Source of the DNA: Clostridia bacterium
GTDB lineage: Bacteria; Bacillota; Clostridia; Oscillospirales; Acutalibacteraceae
Direction: 5' to 3'
Length of the DNA: 64,000 nucleotides
Assembly: GCA_017474045.1 (NCBI GenBank)
Contig: JAFUHX010000018.1
Coordinates: 1-64,000, forward strand
Positions within the stretch are counted from its first letter, which is position 1, and each line of letters starts with the position of its first letter. The position numbers were made by a program, and so were the translations under genes. The notes below the pieces were generated by a model, which did no database searches, was not told where the DNA came from, and saw nothing but the letters and a program-made list of their open reading frames with translations. Positions 27,902 through 37,620 of this stretch are shown one piece after another.

Positions 27902-28732
27902 TTATTTCGATTTTTTCTTTCTTCCTTTAATTAAAAGAGCAACCAGAAGAACAGCCAGCATCGGCGCTGCAACGGCAGGAGTAACTATCAAAGGATCTAT
28001 CTGATATGCCTCGGTTATAATGTTAACTTCCTTCTCTTCCTCTTTGGTTTCAATTCTTGTTCCCCTGACAAGAAGGCGATGTGTATTAATTCCGTAAGGT
28101 GTGCAGGTGACAAGAGTACAATAGTCTTCACCGGGAACAGTATATAGGTCATCAATCTGTTCGGGAAGAACAATTATTATCCGGTCAACCTCATAGGTCA
28201 GAACGCGGTCGAAAATTTTCAGAGTGAAAACATCACCGACTTCAAGCTTATCAAGATTTGTAAAAAGCTTTGCCGAAGGAAGACCTCTGTGGGCTGAAAA
28301 AACGCTGTGACTTCCCTTTTCGCCAACAGGCAAAGAAGAGCCTTCCACATGGCCAACGGCACTGTTGAGAACTTCATTGGAGGTTCCGTGATAAATCGGA
28401 AGCTGAACCTTGATTTTTTCAATTGTTATGTAGCCCATCATACCTTCGCCGTTAACATCAAGAATCCGATAATAGTCATCTGTCAGCTGCTTATGGTTAA
28501 TAAACGGAAACGGCATTGAAGAAATTTTTTTGTTATATTCTTTTGCTTTCTCAAGCTCTGAACTGCTGTCGTTTTTTTCAATGGTTTCAATCAGGCTGTC
28601 ATAGTCAATAATTGCCTGAGACTGCCTTTTTTCGTTCCAGAAATCGCTGATTGTTGGATAAAGAAGAACGCTCAGACCGACAAAAAACACAGCAACCAAC
28701 AAAATTGTTGATAAATTAGATTTTTTCTTCAT
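27902..28732 (-). CDS. srtC: Class C (pilin-polymerising) sortase
   Basis: 276 residues with membrane segments at about 8-25 and 243-266, the class C layout. His148 (FSAHRGLPSAKLF), Cys210 (TLVTCTPYGINTHRLLVRG) and Arg219 or Arg224 are the catalytic residues. It links backbone pilins through the LPETGG threonine and a pilin lysine. The usual lid DPW/DPF motif is not seen in the 60-100 region. The start chosen at 28732 gives a proper membrane anchor; the frame upstream runs through the 28804-28829 stem-loop. Confidence 0.9.
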   Translation of the reverse strand: MKKKSNLSTILLVAVFFVGLSVLLYPTISDFWNEKRQSQAIIDYDSLIETIEKNDSSSELEKAKEYNKKISSMPFPFINHKQLTDDYYRILDVNGEGMMGYITIEKIKVQLPIYHGTSNEVLNSAVGHVEGSSLPVGEKGSHSVFSAHRGLPSAKLFTNLDKLEVGDVFTLKIFDRVLTYEVDRIIIVLPEQIDDLYTVPGEDYCTLVTCTPYGINTHRLLVRGTRIETKEEEKEVNIITEAYQIDPLIVTPAVAAPMLAVLLVALLIKGRKKKSK

Positions 28733-28803
28733 ATCAATACCCGCTTTAAAAATTCTCACCGTCAACGCTGATTTTTCAGCAACAACGGTCAAAACTCTTG
28801 TTT

Positions 28804-28829
28804 CCCGTGTCAGCAAAAGCTGACACGGG
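28804..28829 (-). promoter_or_regulatory. Stem-loop between backbone pilin and sortase genes, no U-tract
   Basis: An 11-bp GC-rich perfect stem CCCGTGTCAGC / GCTGACACGGG with a 4-base loop, 50 bases after the pilin stop and 71 before the sortase start. In the direction of transcription it is followed by AAACAAG, not by a T-run, so it should not be an efficient terminator. A role as attenuator, processing site or mRNA 3' stabiliser, making more pilin than sortase, is inferred. Confidence 0.7.
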
Positions 28830-28878
28830 ATTTTTGGTTTTAATCTTTATTTTCCGAGTTTTTTCCCTCGGGATTCTT

Positions 28879-30330
28879 TCATGCAAAGCTTGACATTCTC
28901 TTCTTTGAAACAAGAAGAACAACAGCAGCAAGCATCATTAAGCCGCCGACAACATAGAAAATTGTGGTTCCGATTCCGCCGGTTTCGGGAAGAAGTGAAC
29001 CTGTTTTGTTTTCTACCTTAATAGTTGCAGGAGCTGCGCCGTTAATCATATAATCAGCTGAAATTGCTGTATCATCATAAGTTGCAGAAATTTCAACGGT
29101 CTTGGGCTCTGAAAGCTTATTATAACCGTCGGGAGCTGCAGTTTCATAAAGATAATAGGTTCCTGAATCAAGGCCGACAATTTCAAACGCACCGCTTGCA
29201 TCGGTTGTGATTGAAGCTGAGCCTGAAGAATCAACCTTATAGGTGGGAACCTCTGCGTTTTCAACCTTTGTGAACTTGATTTTGCTGTTTTCGTCAGTTT
29301 TGCTTGTTCTGAGCTCAAAGGTTGCGCCTGCAAGAGCCTTCTCTGTCTGACCTTCTTTTGTCCACTTGAAAACATCCATTTTCCATGTGTATGTTTTTGT
29401 GGTTTTGGGCTGAGTCTGAAGGCTGCTGTTTTCACCGTAAGCAAGATAAACGCTGTTTGCAATTCCGGTTGCAATTTCAGCTTCGTCAGTAAGAACAGCA
29501 CTATAGGTAACAGTTATAACATCTTCCTGAGAGAGAGTTGCAATATAGGAATCTTCAAAAACAATTTCAAAGGTACAGCCGCAGGTTCCTGTTGTTTTCA
29601 AGGTATAGTTTTCACTTGCAACAGTTCCGTTTTTGTCTGTTACGCTGACTGTTGAGCCAAAGTTAAGACCGGTTGCCATAGTGTCATGCATAACAAAGCC
29701 CTGGCTACCTTTACCAACAGTTATTTCTGATTTGAAGTTTACTGTTTCGCCAATGGCAGCATCGTTAACCTTGCCCCAACCGCCGTCGGTGTTTGATTCT
29801 TCGCTGTCTTCCTGAACATATTTTTCAATTTCAGGAACAGTATTTTTTTCAACAACCTTAATTGAGCTGTTTGTGTTTGTTAAAATGCAAACAGTTCCCA
29901 AGGTGGTATTGATTGCATAATAGCCGAGGTCAAGAGAGCCGAACTCAACAGTTGAGCTTGTTGCTTTTTCGCTTTTTGTTGCATCAATATGGTTAGTTAC
30001 GGCGTAGCTGACTGCTAACTTTGCAAACTCAGCTTTTCTTGTTTCTTCTTCTGAGCCGACCCACTCAATAGTTCCGGTTTCATCATTTACAGAAAGATAT
30101 TTTTTAGCTTCATCGCTTTTAAGGAAGTTTTCCCACTCAGCAACTACGCTGTAGCGACCCTGACTGCTGTTTTCGGAAACGGGAGTAAAGTCAAACATTT
30201 TGTAGATTTCGTAGGTAACACCCACTATAGCGTTGTCAATGGTAATTACGCCGTCTGAGGCGGCTAAAGCCATTGTTCCCATTGAAAGAACAAGGGCAAG
30301 GGTTAAAAGAATTGCAAAAAGCTTTTTCAT
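28879..30330 (-). CDS. Major (backbone) pilin, LPETGG-anchored, SpaH/EbpB-like
   Basis: 483 residues. Signal peptide at 1-24; N-terminal domain to about 165; VPEIEKYV at 165-172, where Lys170 fits the pilin-motif lysine used for polymerisation; a middle isopeptide domain at about 180-310; a Cna B-like domain at about 315-440 with the E-box YLYETAAPDGY (Glu397). LPETGG is at 447-452, followed by a membrane helix and KKR tail. These are the features of a covalently polymerised Gram-positive pilin. Two cysteines (CGC, 250-252) are unusual for such pilins. Confidence 0.93.
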   Translation of the reverse strand: MKKLFAILLTLALVLSMGTMALAASDGVITIDNAIVGVTYEIYKMFDFTPVSENSSQGRYSVVAEWENFLKSDEAKKYLSVNDETGTIEWVGSEEETRKAEFAKLAVSYAVTNHIDATKSEKATSSTVEFGSLDLGYYAINTTLGTVCILTNTNSSIKVVEKNTVPEIEKYVQEDSEESNTDGGWGKVNDAAIGETVNFKSEITVGKGSQGFVMHDTMATGLNFGSTVSVTDKNGTVASENYTLKTTGTCGCTFEIVFEDSYIATLSQEDVITVTYSAVLTDEAEIATGIANSVYLAYGENSSLQTQPKTTKTYTWKMDVFKWTKEGQTEKALAGATFELRTSKTDENSKIKFTKVENAEVPTYKVDSSGSASITTDASGAFEIVGLDSGTYYLYETAAPDGYNKLSEPKTVEISATYDDTAISADYMINGAAPATIKVENKTGSLLPETGGIGTTIFYVVGGLMMLAAVVLLVSKKRMSSFA

Positions 30331-30397
30331 TTTTTAAAAGTCCTTTCGTTTTTTTATTGTGTAGTTTTTTCTTCGAGAAATCAAAATTTTCAAGGGA

Positions 30398-33300
30398 CTA
30401 ACTGAACCCCCTTTCTTTTTTGCGTCGAAGAATTATATACAAAATCGGATATAGCATCAATGAAATTCCGATTATTGCCAAAGGTAAAACGCCCGTTCCT
30501 CCCGTTTCAGGAAGAATATATAGCTCCGGAGGATTAACAATTGCATTGTTTGAACCAGTCCACTCAATGCTTGTTCCGTCAGGGTGATGTTCCGTAACAG
30601 TTAATTCATCGTAAGAAACGACCACACTATAGGTGTTTTCGGAAGGAAGGAAACCATCGGGAATTTTTGTTTCATTAAGGATATAGGAATGACCGGAAGG
30701 AACATTGCTGAAATTCACAGCACCGTCTTTCGCCGAAACAGCAATATGGGTTTCTACTCCTGAAACAGAGGTTCCGTCTCCTTTGCAAGCAGAACACTCT
30801 GAAGTGTTGTGAATAAGAGAAAACTCTGCACCTTCAAGACCGTTACCCAGATCATCTGTTTTAACAAAACCGAACTCTGAAAGATAGCCAAAAACTGAAG
30901 GCTTAGGGAAATAAACTGTTTTTTCTTCAGAAAATTCCTGAACACCGTTTTTAGTTACAATGGTTCTATACTCAAGAAAAGCATTTCCGTTAGTGTTATA
31001 AATGGTTTCTTCTTTAACCGCACCGTTTTCGTTCTGAAGCCGGACTCTGTATTTAACCTCATAATAATAAAGAGTTTTGTTATCTTCAGTGGTTGTGGTG
31101 TAGCCCGATTTTTTCAGATCCCAATATATAATGTGGTTTTCATGGTTCGCTGTGTTTTCGCCACCCTCAGCGAATTTTCCGCTGAGAGCTTCGCCTGCAA
31201 GAGCACCATCTTTATTAAAAAACTGAATAAATTCAACTGCTTTTGCGTCCTCATCAAGAACAGGCAATGGGTCAGTCGCAGTCCAGATTGTTCTTATGTT
31301 TTCATCATTAAGCCTTCGCATCTCTTCAAAAATATTTTCGAAAGCATTGTTGATATCGTTTTTGTTGGTGCTGTCATAATAATATCCTGAGCCGATGCTG
31401 TTTTTCAGCCAGTTCTGATAAGCCGCTGTGCTGCTGGCATCACCAATTTCATAGGTAGTGCTTGTTCGGTCAATTACTGAAAGATTGTCGGTTCTTTCAT
31501 AGCCGGCAATTGTCTGTCCTCCCACGTCAATTCCGATTGAGAAGATTTTGGCTCCTTCGTTTTTTATAGCCGTTGCCATTTCTCTTGCCCTGATTGATGC
31601 CTTATCGCTGTAGCTGGTTCCGGCAGAGCAGTAATATTTCTTGACGAAATCATAAAAAACGCCGTCAGCGCCCTTGGTTCCGCTTGAAGTATAAGGATCA
31701 TAACCCTCATAGGTAGTGGTTCCGCTTTTAAGATAGGTGGTTGGAAAACCGTCTGAAAGGAAAACAATATATTTGTTTGCATTATCCGAAGAAGAAAGCA
31801 TATCATATCCCATTTTCAAACCGGCTTCAACATTTGTAAAGCGGGTTCTGTCGCCCGAAACATAGTTATCAATAATATCGGCTGTTTCATCTTTCATTTC
31901 CTGAATCAGACTATTGGAATTACCGGTTGTGCATGGCTGAAGCTCCAGAATTTCATGACCGCTGGTATTAAAAGCAACAAAGCCGAGCCGACTCAGACCT
32001 GCAGTATTGGCGGCAAACTGATTGATAAAGTTTTCTGCCGCTTCAACCGCCGCGTCATATCTTGAGGTTTTGGTTTGCCCTTTCGGATAAGCGTTGTTCA
32101 TTGTGTTTGAAATATCCATTACAACAACAACTGCCATATCAGGCTCAGAAAGAAAGGTCTGAACGCTGGTTTCTGTTTGAACACTGAGAGTTATATCAAA
32201 AACATTTTCAAGCTCTGTTCCGTCAATGGTTTTTGTTACCACAACAGAACCGTCCTTCGCTTTCATGATTCCGCCTGCATCGCTGACCTGATAATCAGAA
32301 GGCTCATCAGGCGTTATTGTTACGTCTTCTTCGGTATCCACCGGTTCAGTATAGGTACTGAAAGTAACAACTCCGTAGCCACTTAGGTTTCTTCCTGCTG
32401 AAGTATTAAGATAATCAAAATTTACTGTTGCTTCGTTGCCAATTTCACAGCTGAAAGTATTATTATCGCCATGTGAAAGAAGAACAAAGCCTCTATCTGT
32501 TGTGGGTTTCAGATTGCTCTTGTCCTTGAGATTTGTGTCATATTTTGCTGTTACAATCAAGTCGCCATATTCATTTTCATCAACCACCACAGCGTACCAA
32601 TACCAGAAGCCAAAATTGCTGTAGGTTCCGACGGAGTTTCCGTGAATCAAAACGGTTTTGTTTGCTGTTGCTTTGTCATAATAATTAACAAATTCAACGC
32701 TTCTTGTCTGAGTAACAGCCAAAGTCGAACGGCTTGAATAAAGCCATTCATAGTCGAGCAAACGATTTTTATTGGGAACCTTTTCTCTGAGCTTCGGTCC
32801 GAGATTTTCAAAATTTACCCATGCCTTTGAGGCAAGTGCATAAACTTCACCGTAATAAGCCTCATAAGCCTCTTCATTCTCTTCTGTTTCCAATTCACTA
32901 AGCTTGTTTTCAAAATCATTGGTTTTGGGAAGCCGGTTTATAAGATAAGAAACATAATTTATAGCTGTTTCTTCAAATTCTTCGCTTGATCTGTCAAGCT
33001 CCCAGGGATCAAGCTTTTCCCAAAGAGTGCAGATTAAAAGATTATCTTCTGTGTAGCAAAGCTGAGAATGTTGATGAACAGTCTGAGAGGGCTCTACGGT
33101 TGTTTCTTCCGCCTTAGTTTCCGTATTTTCCTCAGCCGTTGTTTCTTCCTGAGTTGTTTCTTCGGTTGTTGTTTCCTCTGAAAATTCTTCTTTGACAGCA
33201 AGAAGCCGTGTCAGACCATAGGCAAAAATTGTTTCTTCATTTTCAACGGAAATTTCTTCAACACGGTTATTGAAATCGCCAAGAATAACCTTGATTTTTC

Positions 33301-34138
33301 CCTCGCTGACTTCGCTGACAACAGAAAGACAGTCAACCTTTCCGTCGGAATTCATATCAAGAAAAAGAATTTCACCGGCTTTGGCTGAATGCTTCAAAGA
33401 AGCTTCAACAAGCCCTTTCTCTTCCCAATTCAGAAAGAAGCTTTCAGCGTCAGAACTGATTAAATCTTCCGTTATCTGAATTTTTCCGTATTCAAGACAG
33501 AACGAAACAAAAATTGAATTCCAATCAGCGTAAGGCTCGCCGTACCATTCACCGTAGCGGGTATAGCCCTTTTTGTTTCCGTTTTCATCAATTTCAAAAT
33601 TAAGCTCGCTCTCACAATAACCAAGCTGGGTTTTTGCAACTGCTAAAAGATTTTCACAGGTATTTTCACTAAAATTAATATTTTCAAAATCTTTTAGCCA
33701 ATCGCTTTCTTTTTCAACATCAGCGCTGAAATCAGGGTAGCAATCTTGTGTATGTATATGCTCCGAAAGCTCACAGACCAAAGTTTTATTGTAACATTCT
33801 TCAACATGCACGTGAGTTGATGTTTTCTCTGTTGTTTCTGAAAAAACAAAAGAGGTTTCTTCGTTTAAAGAAGTCTGAAAGCTTGTTGTTTCATAAACCG
33901 AGGTTGTTTCTTCACTAAAACCGCAAACAAGCTCTGAAAGATAACATTCTTCGCTGTGACTATGCTCCTGAAGACCGCAAAAAGCTTCTCCTGTTACGGT
34001 AATTCCGACAAGCTTAAGCTGCCAGAAAACAATGGCGGCAACTATTAACGAAACACAAAAAAACAAAGCGGCAAGCTTTCGGCTTTTCAGCCTGAAGTTT
34101 TTATGGCGACTTAAATATTCGCCATTCAGTTCATCCAC
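30398..34138 (-). CDS. VWA-domain pilus tip adhesin, LPETGG-anchored, with CHAP-like region
   Basis: 1246 residues. N-terminal uncleaved-type membrane segment at about 22-47; three HxHxxxCY motifs (HSHSEECY, HVHVEECY, HIHTQDCY) at about 58-135 and a fourth (HQHSQLCY) near 355; a CHAP-like segment at about 160-300 (KGYTRYGEWYGEPYADWNSI); a Thr/Glu linker; a VWA domain at about 665-945 with MIDAS DISNT (675-679) and VFLSDGFPT; a Cna B domain near 1100-1190; LPETGG at 1209-1214. The GTG at 34138 lies 8 nt after AGGAGG. Tip adhesins of this type bind host collagen or glycans. Confidence 0.88.
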   Translation of the reverse strand: MDELNGEYLSRHKNFRLKSRKLAALFFCVSLIVAAIVFWQLKLVGITVTGEAFCGLQEHSHSEECYLSELVCGFSEETTSVYETTSFQTSLNEETSFVFSETTEKTSTHVHVEECYNKTLVCELSEHIHTQDCYPDFSADVEKESDWLKDFENINFSENTCENLLAVAKTQLGYCESELNFEIDENGNKKGYTRYGEWYGEPYADWNSIFVSFCLEYGKIQITEDLISSDAESFFLNWEEKGLVEASLKHSAKAGEILFLDMNSDGKVDCLSVVSEVSEGKIKVILGDFNNRVEEISVENEETIFAYGLTRLLAVKEEFSEETTTEETTQEETTAEENTETKAEETTVEPSQTVHQHSQLCYTEDNLLICTLWEKLDPWELDRSSEEFEETAINYVSYLINRLPKTNDFENKLSELETEENEEAYEAYYGEVYALASKAWVNFENLGPKLREKVPNKNRLLDYEWLYSSRSTLAVTQTRSVEFVNYYDKATANKTVLIHGNSVGTYSNFGFWYWYAVVVDENEYGDLIVTAKYDTNLKDKSNLKPTTDRGFVLLSHGDNNTFSCEIGNEATVNFDYLNTSAGRNLSGYGVVTFSTYTEPVDTEEDVTITPDEPSDYQVSDAGGIMKAKDGSVVVTKTIDGTELENVFDITLSVQTETSVQTFLSEPDMAVVVVMDISNTMNNAYPKGQTKTSRYDAAVEAAENFINQFAANTAGLSRLGFVAFNTSGHEILELQPCTTGNSNSLIQEMKDETADIIDNYVSGDRTRFTNVEAGLKMGYDMLSSSDNANKYIVFLSDGFPTTYLKSGTTTYEGYDPYTSSGTKGADGVFYDFVKKYYCSAGTSYSDKASIRAREMATAIKNEGAKIFSIGIDVGGQTIAGYERTDNLSVIDRTSTTYEIGDASSTAAYQNWLKNSIGSGYYYDSTNKNDINNAFENIFEEMRRLNDENIRTIWTATDPLPVLDEDAKAVEFIQFFNKDGALAGEALSGKFAEGGENTANHENHIIYWDLKKSGYTTTTEDNKTLYYYEVKYRVRLQNENGAVKEETIYNTNGNAFLEYRTIVTKNGVQEFSEEKTVYFPKPSVFGYLSEFGFVKTDDLGNGLEGAEFSLIHNTSECSACKGDGTSVSGVETHIAVSAKDGAVNFSNVPSGHSYILNETKIPDGFLPSENTYSVVVSYDELTVTEHHPDGTSIEWTGSNNAIVNPPELYILPETGGTGVLPLAIIGISLMLYPILYIILRRKKERGFS

Positions 34139-34162
34139 ACTTGCCACCTCCTTAATTTTTTA

Positions 34163-34756
34163 TTAAACAAAGCCTATTGCTTCAAAAGGCCATATTCTGA
34201 AAAATATTTTTCCCACCAACTGATCAGTACTGACCTGACCGATAACTTTATGGCGGCTGTCAACAGAAGTTGAACGGTGGTCTCCCAAAACAAAATAGTG
34301 GTTTTCTGTTACATGGCAGGGGAACTCAACATTTCCCGTTCCCAAGGCTCTGTCGAAAAGATAAGGCTCTTCAATTCTTTCACCGTTGACATAAACGTAG
34401 CCATTTTCATCAATATCAACAACATCCCCCGGAATGCCGATAATTCGCTTTATCAAAAGCTTATTCTGATAAGAAAAGCAACAAAGCTCACCTCTTTTAA
34501 ACTTTGTTGTTTTAATGAGAACAACGATTTCTTCGTCATTGAAGGTCGGTTCCATGCTTCCGCCCGAAATCTGAAGAACAGGAAAAACCAACGTTGCAAT
34601 TAAAACAGCAACAGCCGCAACCACCACCAAAGAATAAAGGGTGCTTTTTAAAACTCTTTTGTAACGCTGATTATATTTTTCTCTGAGAATTTCCTGTTCC
34701 AGTTGTTTTACTGTCGGAAAATCAAATTCCTTGCCTTTTTTGTTTTTAACCACCAA
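34163..34756 (-). CDS. lepB: Signal peptidase I dedicated to the pilus operon
   Basis: 197 residues. Single N-terminal membrane segment (about 40-62). Ser71 region QISGGSMEPTF and the lysine in KLLIKRIIGIPGD (about 98-110) form the Ser-Lys dyad, and VLGDHRSTSVDSR (about 156-168) is box E. The start is TTG at 34756, 6 nt after AGGAG. Signal peptidases within pilus operons (SipA-like) aid export or assembly of pilins; this one keeps both catalytic residues and is probably active. Confidence 0.9.
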   Translation of the reverse strand: MVVKNKKGKEFDFPTVKQLEQEILREKYNQRYKRVLKSTLYSLVVVAAVAVLIATLVFPVLQISGGSMEPTFNDEEIVVLIKTTKFKRGELCCFSYQNKLLIKRIIGIPGDVVDIDENGYVYVNGERIEEPYLFDRALGTGNVEFPCHVTENHYFVLGDHRSTSVDSRHKVIGQVSTDQLVGKIFFRIWPFEAIGFV

Positions 34757-34783
34757 GATTTACTCCTGACAATGCAAAATTTG

Positions 34784-35197
34784 TTATTCGCCACCTTCGC
34801 TGAGCTTTTTTATAAGCTCTTCGTAGCTCATGGGGCGCTTTTTCTTTTTTAAACTGCTTTCAACAACGATTTCTTCTTTTTTCGTCTTTTCAGAAGCAAT
34901 CGGAGTATCTGCTTTCTTCTCTGAGTCAGTTTTTTCCTTTTCAGGACGGACTTCTGCCGCTTTTTTAACCGATTCAACATATTGCTCTGCCGCAGCCTCG
35001 GCCGCCTGAAAAATTCCGTTTAGCTTAAGTGCGGCTTCAGCAATTGAACCCGCTTTGTTAAGTTCTATATCACGGCTTTCAAGCTTTTGATTTGCTTCAT
35101 CAAGAAGGCGCTGAAGCTCGTCAGCTCTCTTTGTTTGTTCAAGTAAAAGCTCAAGAAGCTCTCGCCTTGAAAGTTTTTTCAGCTCTTTATCTGTCAA
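34784..35197 (-). CDS. Coiled-coil protein, first gene of the pilus operon
   Basis: 137 residues, highly charged and soluble. The N-terminus TDKELKKLSRRELLELLLEQ opens a coiled coil through about residue 65 (heptads with Leu), followed by a Lys/Glu-rich disordered region and a C-terminal KRPMSYEELIKKLSEGGE. I prefer the TTG at 35197, 9 nt after GGAG, over the ATG at 35206, which touches the ribosome binding site. Similar proteins often head pilus clusters in gut Clostridia; the role is unknown. Confidence 0.65.
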   Translation of the reverse strand: MTDKELKKLSRRELLELLLEQTKRADELQRLLDEANQKLESRDIELNKAGSIAEAALKLNGIFQAAEAAAEQYVESVKKAAEVRPEKEKTDSEKKADTPIASEKTKKEEIVVESSLKKKKRPMSYEELIKKLSEGGE

Positions 35198-35250
35198 TTT
35201 ATACATCTCCGATAATATAAAAGAAATATCTCATTCTGGTTCATTTTACA

Positions 35251-35278
35251 TTTTATCACATTTTATTAAAATGTAAAG
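35251..35278 (-). promoter_or_regulatory. Promoter of the pilus operon
   Basis: On the minus strand TTTACA (35273-35278), 16-base spacer, TAAAAT (35251-35256), about 50 bases before the first gene. Seven genes follow with gaps of at most 146 bases and no strong terminator between them. Confidence 0.65.
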
Positions 35279-35360
35279 CTGTTTTTCTTTTTTATTTATG
35301 AAAAAACTACAAAAAATTGCATTTCGACACTTCTTTTTTTCATTATTAAAATAAAAAAAA

Positions 35361-35393
35361 GCAAGGCGAACGCAAAAAGAGCGCTTGCCTTGC
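35361..35393 (-). terminator. Terminator of the araBAD operon
   Basis: GCAAGGC (35387-35393 on the minus strand) pairs with GCCTTGC (35361-35367) and an inner GCG/CGC pair extends the stem; a T8 tract follows. Confidence 0.88.
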
Positions 35394-35412
35394 AATAAAA
35401 GACTGTTTCAGA

Positions 35413-36111
35413 TTATTTTTGCCCGTAATAAGCATTTGCACCATGCTTTCTCAAATAATGCTTATCAAGGAGCTCTTGCTGCATAGGTTCTGCCTTGCCT
35501 AAAACCATATCATGCCAAGCCATAAAGGAGACCTCTTCCAAAACAACGGCATTATGAACCGCTTCCATGGGATTTTTTCCCCATGCAAAAGGACCGTGGC
35601 TATGAACTAATGCTGCCGGAATATCAGCGGCATTTTTTCCTTCAAAAGCTTCTATAATAACAGTTCCGGTTTCTTTTTCGTAATGCCCCGGCTCACCGGC
35701 AATTTCCTCGGGAGTCATTTTTCTTGTGCAGGGAATTTCGCCATAAAAATAATCGCCGTGAGTAGTTCCCAAAGCAGGAACACCTAAGCCTGCCTGAGCC
35801 ATTGTTGTTGCCCAACGGGAATGAGTGTGAACAATTCCGCCAATGGAAGAAAAGGCTTTATAAAGTTCAAGATGAGTGGGAGTATCGGAAGAAGGGTTAA
35901 GCTTGCCTTCAACGGTTTTTCCTGTTTCAAGGTCAACAACGACCATGTCTTCCGCCTTCATTTCGTCGTATTCAACGCCTGACGGCTTTATTACAACAAG
36001 ACCCTTTTCTCTGTCTATTCCGCTGACATTTCCCCATGTGAAAGTTATAAGATTATACTTTGGGAGAAGAAGATTGGCTTTAAGTACCTCTTGTTTTAAT
36101 TCTTCAAGCAT
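35413..36111 (-). CDS. araD: L-ribulose-5-phosphate 4-epimerase
   Basis: 232-residue zinc class II aldolase-fold enzyme making D-xylulose-5-phosphate for the pentose phosphate or phosphoketolase path. [20 protein letters not shown] binds phosphate; [14 protein letters not shown] (about 95-108) supplies two zinc His ligands and [11 protein letters not shown] (about 168-178) the third. Last gene of the ara operon, 20 nt after araA. Confidence 0.95.
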   Translation of the reverse strand: MLEELKQEVLKANLLLPKYNLITFTWGNVSGIDREKGLVVIKPSGVEYDEMKAEDMVVVDLETGKTVEGKLNPSSDTPTHLELYKAFSSIGGIVHTHSRWATTMAQAGLGVPALGTTHGDYFYGEIPCTRKMTPEEIAGEPGHYEKETGTVIIEAFEGKNAADIPAALVHSHGPFAWGKNPMEAVHNAVVLEEVSFMAWHDMVLGKAEPMQQELLDKHYLRKHGANAYYGQK

Positions 36112-36131
36112 AAAAATTTCCTTTCCTGTCT

Positions 36132-37607
36132 TTATTTAAGCTTCCATGCAAGATCATTGAGGAAAAGCTCTTTTTCAAGGCTTTCAACTGTGGTGTCTTT
36201 TGTAATATGAACAAACTCAATATCCATCATTGTTGCCCAGTCTTTCATCTGAGACGCGGAAACATCATAAGAAAGAACTGTGTGGTGGGCTCCACCGGCA
36301 GTAATCCAACATTCAACACCTGTGGTTAAATTGGGCATTGCTCTCCACATTACTCTGGCAACAGGAAGATTGGGCATTTCCATAATCGGTTTTACACATT
36401 CAATATCCTGAACGATAAGGCGAAGTCTTCCGCCCATATCAACCAGACTTGCAACAATGGCCTTTCCTTCTCTTCCTTCAAAAACAAGCCTTGCAGGATC
36501 GCCTTTTCCGCCAATTCCCAAGGGATGAACTTCAATTTTGGGCTTATCAGCAGCAAGTGACGGGCAAACCTCAAGCATGTGAGCACCGAGAGAATATTCT
36601 TTTCCTTTTTCAAGGTGATATGTATAGTCCTCCATAAAGGCTGTTCCGCCGTTTTTGCCTTCGCCCATAGCCTTCATTATTGCGGTCATTGCGGCAACCT
36701 TCCAGTCGCCTTCACCGCCGTAGCCATAGCCCTGCTCCATAAGTCTTTGGCTTGCAAGACCGGGAAGCTGTTCCATTCCGTAAAGATCCTGGAAGGTGTT
36801 TGAGAAAGCAAGACAGCCCTCTTCGTCAAGCATTTTTTTCATTGCTATTTCTTCTTTAGCCTGATAGCGAACAGCAGATATATTGTCGGTATTCATAACA
36901 TATTTTTCAGCGTATTCCTTCATCAAAGCGTCAACCTCTTCTTCAGAAACAGCTTCAATATATTCAACAAGTGTTCCAACAGGCCAAGTGTTAACCTGCC
37001 AGCCGAGTTTTGCCTGAACTTCAACCTTGTCTCCTTCTGTAACAGCAACTTCACGCATATTATCGCCAAAGCGCATTACCTTAAGGCTCTTGCTGACTGC
37101 AACACCAACAGCGCTTCTCATCCAATCGCCGATTCTTTCAAGAACATCTTCATCCTGCCAATAGCCTGCAATAACCTTTCGGGGCATTCTGAGCCTTGCA
37201 GCAATAAAGCCATGCTCTCTGTCGCCGTGAGCAGCCTGATTGAGATTCATGAAATCCATATCAATTTCTTCATTGGGAATTTCGCGGTTATATTGAGTTG
37301 CAAAATGGCAATAGGGCTTCTGAAGGTCAACAAAGCCGTTTATCCACATTTTTGAAGGGCTGAAAGTGTGACACCAGGTTATAATACCTGCGCATTTGTC
37401 GTCATAGTTTGCCTCTTTAACAACGTCGGCAATTTCTTTGTTTGTCTTTGCTGTTACCTTATAAACCACCTTGCAGGGAAGAATACCGGAAGCGTTCATT
37501 TTTGCAGCCATTTCTTCAGCGCGCTTGGCAACAGTTTCAAGAACCTCATCACCATAAAGGAACTGACTTCCGACAACAAACCAGAATTCATAGTTTTTCA
37601 TTGACAT
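36132..37607 (-). CDS. araA: L-arabinose isomerase
   Basis: 491 residues. Converts L-arabinose to L-ribulose with Mn(II). [20 protein letters not shown] at the N-terminus, [14 protein letters not shown] (about 78-91) and [20 protein letters not shown] (about 339-358) are canonical. The metal-ligand glutamates and histidines are in the [14 protein letters not shown] and [16 protein letters not shown] regions. AAGGAG lies 9 nt before the ATG. Located 13 nt after the kinase gene. Confidence 0.96.
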   Translation of the reverse strand: MSMKNYEFWFVVGSQFLYGDEVLETVAKRAEEMAAKMNASGILPCKVVYKVTAKTNKEIADVVKEANYDDKCAGIITWCHTFSPSKMWINGFVDLQKPYCHFATQYNREIPNEEIDMDFMNLNQAAHGDREHGFIAARLRMPRKVIAGYWQDEDVLERIGDWMRSAVGVAVSKSLKVMRFGDNMREVAVTEGDKVEVQAKLGWQVNTWPVGTLVEYIEAVSEEEVDALMKEYAEKYVMNTDNISAVRYQAKEEIAMKKMLDEEGCLAFSNTFQDLYGMEQLPGLASQRLMEQGYGYGGEGDWKVAAMTAIMKAMGEGKNGGTAFMEDYTYHLEKGKEYSLGAHMLEVCPSLAADKPKIEVHPLGIGGKGDPARLVFEGREGKAIVASLVDMGGRLRLIVQDIECVKPIMEMPNLPVARVMWRAMPNLTTGVECWITAGGAHHTVLSYDVSASQMKDWATMMDIEFVHITKDTTVESLEKELFLNDLAWKLK

Positions 37608-37620
37608 AACAAAAATCTCC

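Noticed and set aside
28733..28816. Longer N-terminus of the class C sortase
   Set aside because: It would be translated through the stem-loop at 28804-28829 and would place 28 non-membrane residues before the anchor.
28804..28829. Rho-independent terminator of the pilin gene
   Set aside because: In the direction of transcription no T-run follows the stem; the T-run is on the opposite strand, where no gene ends.
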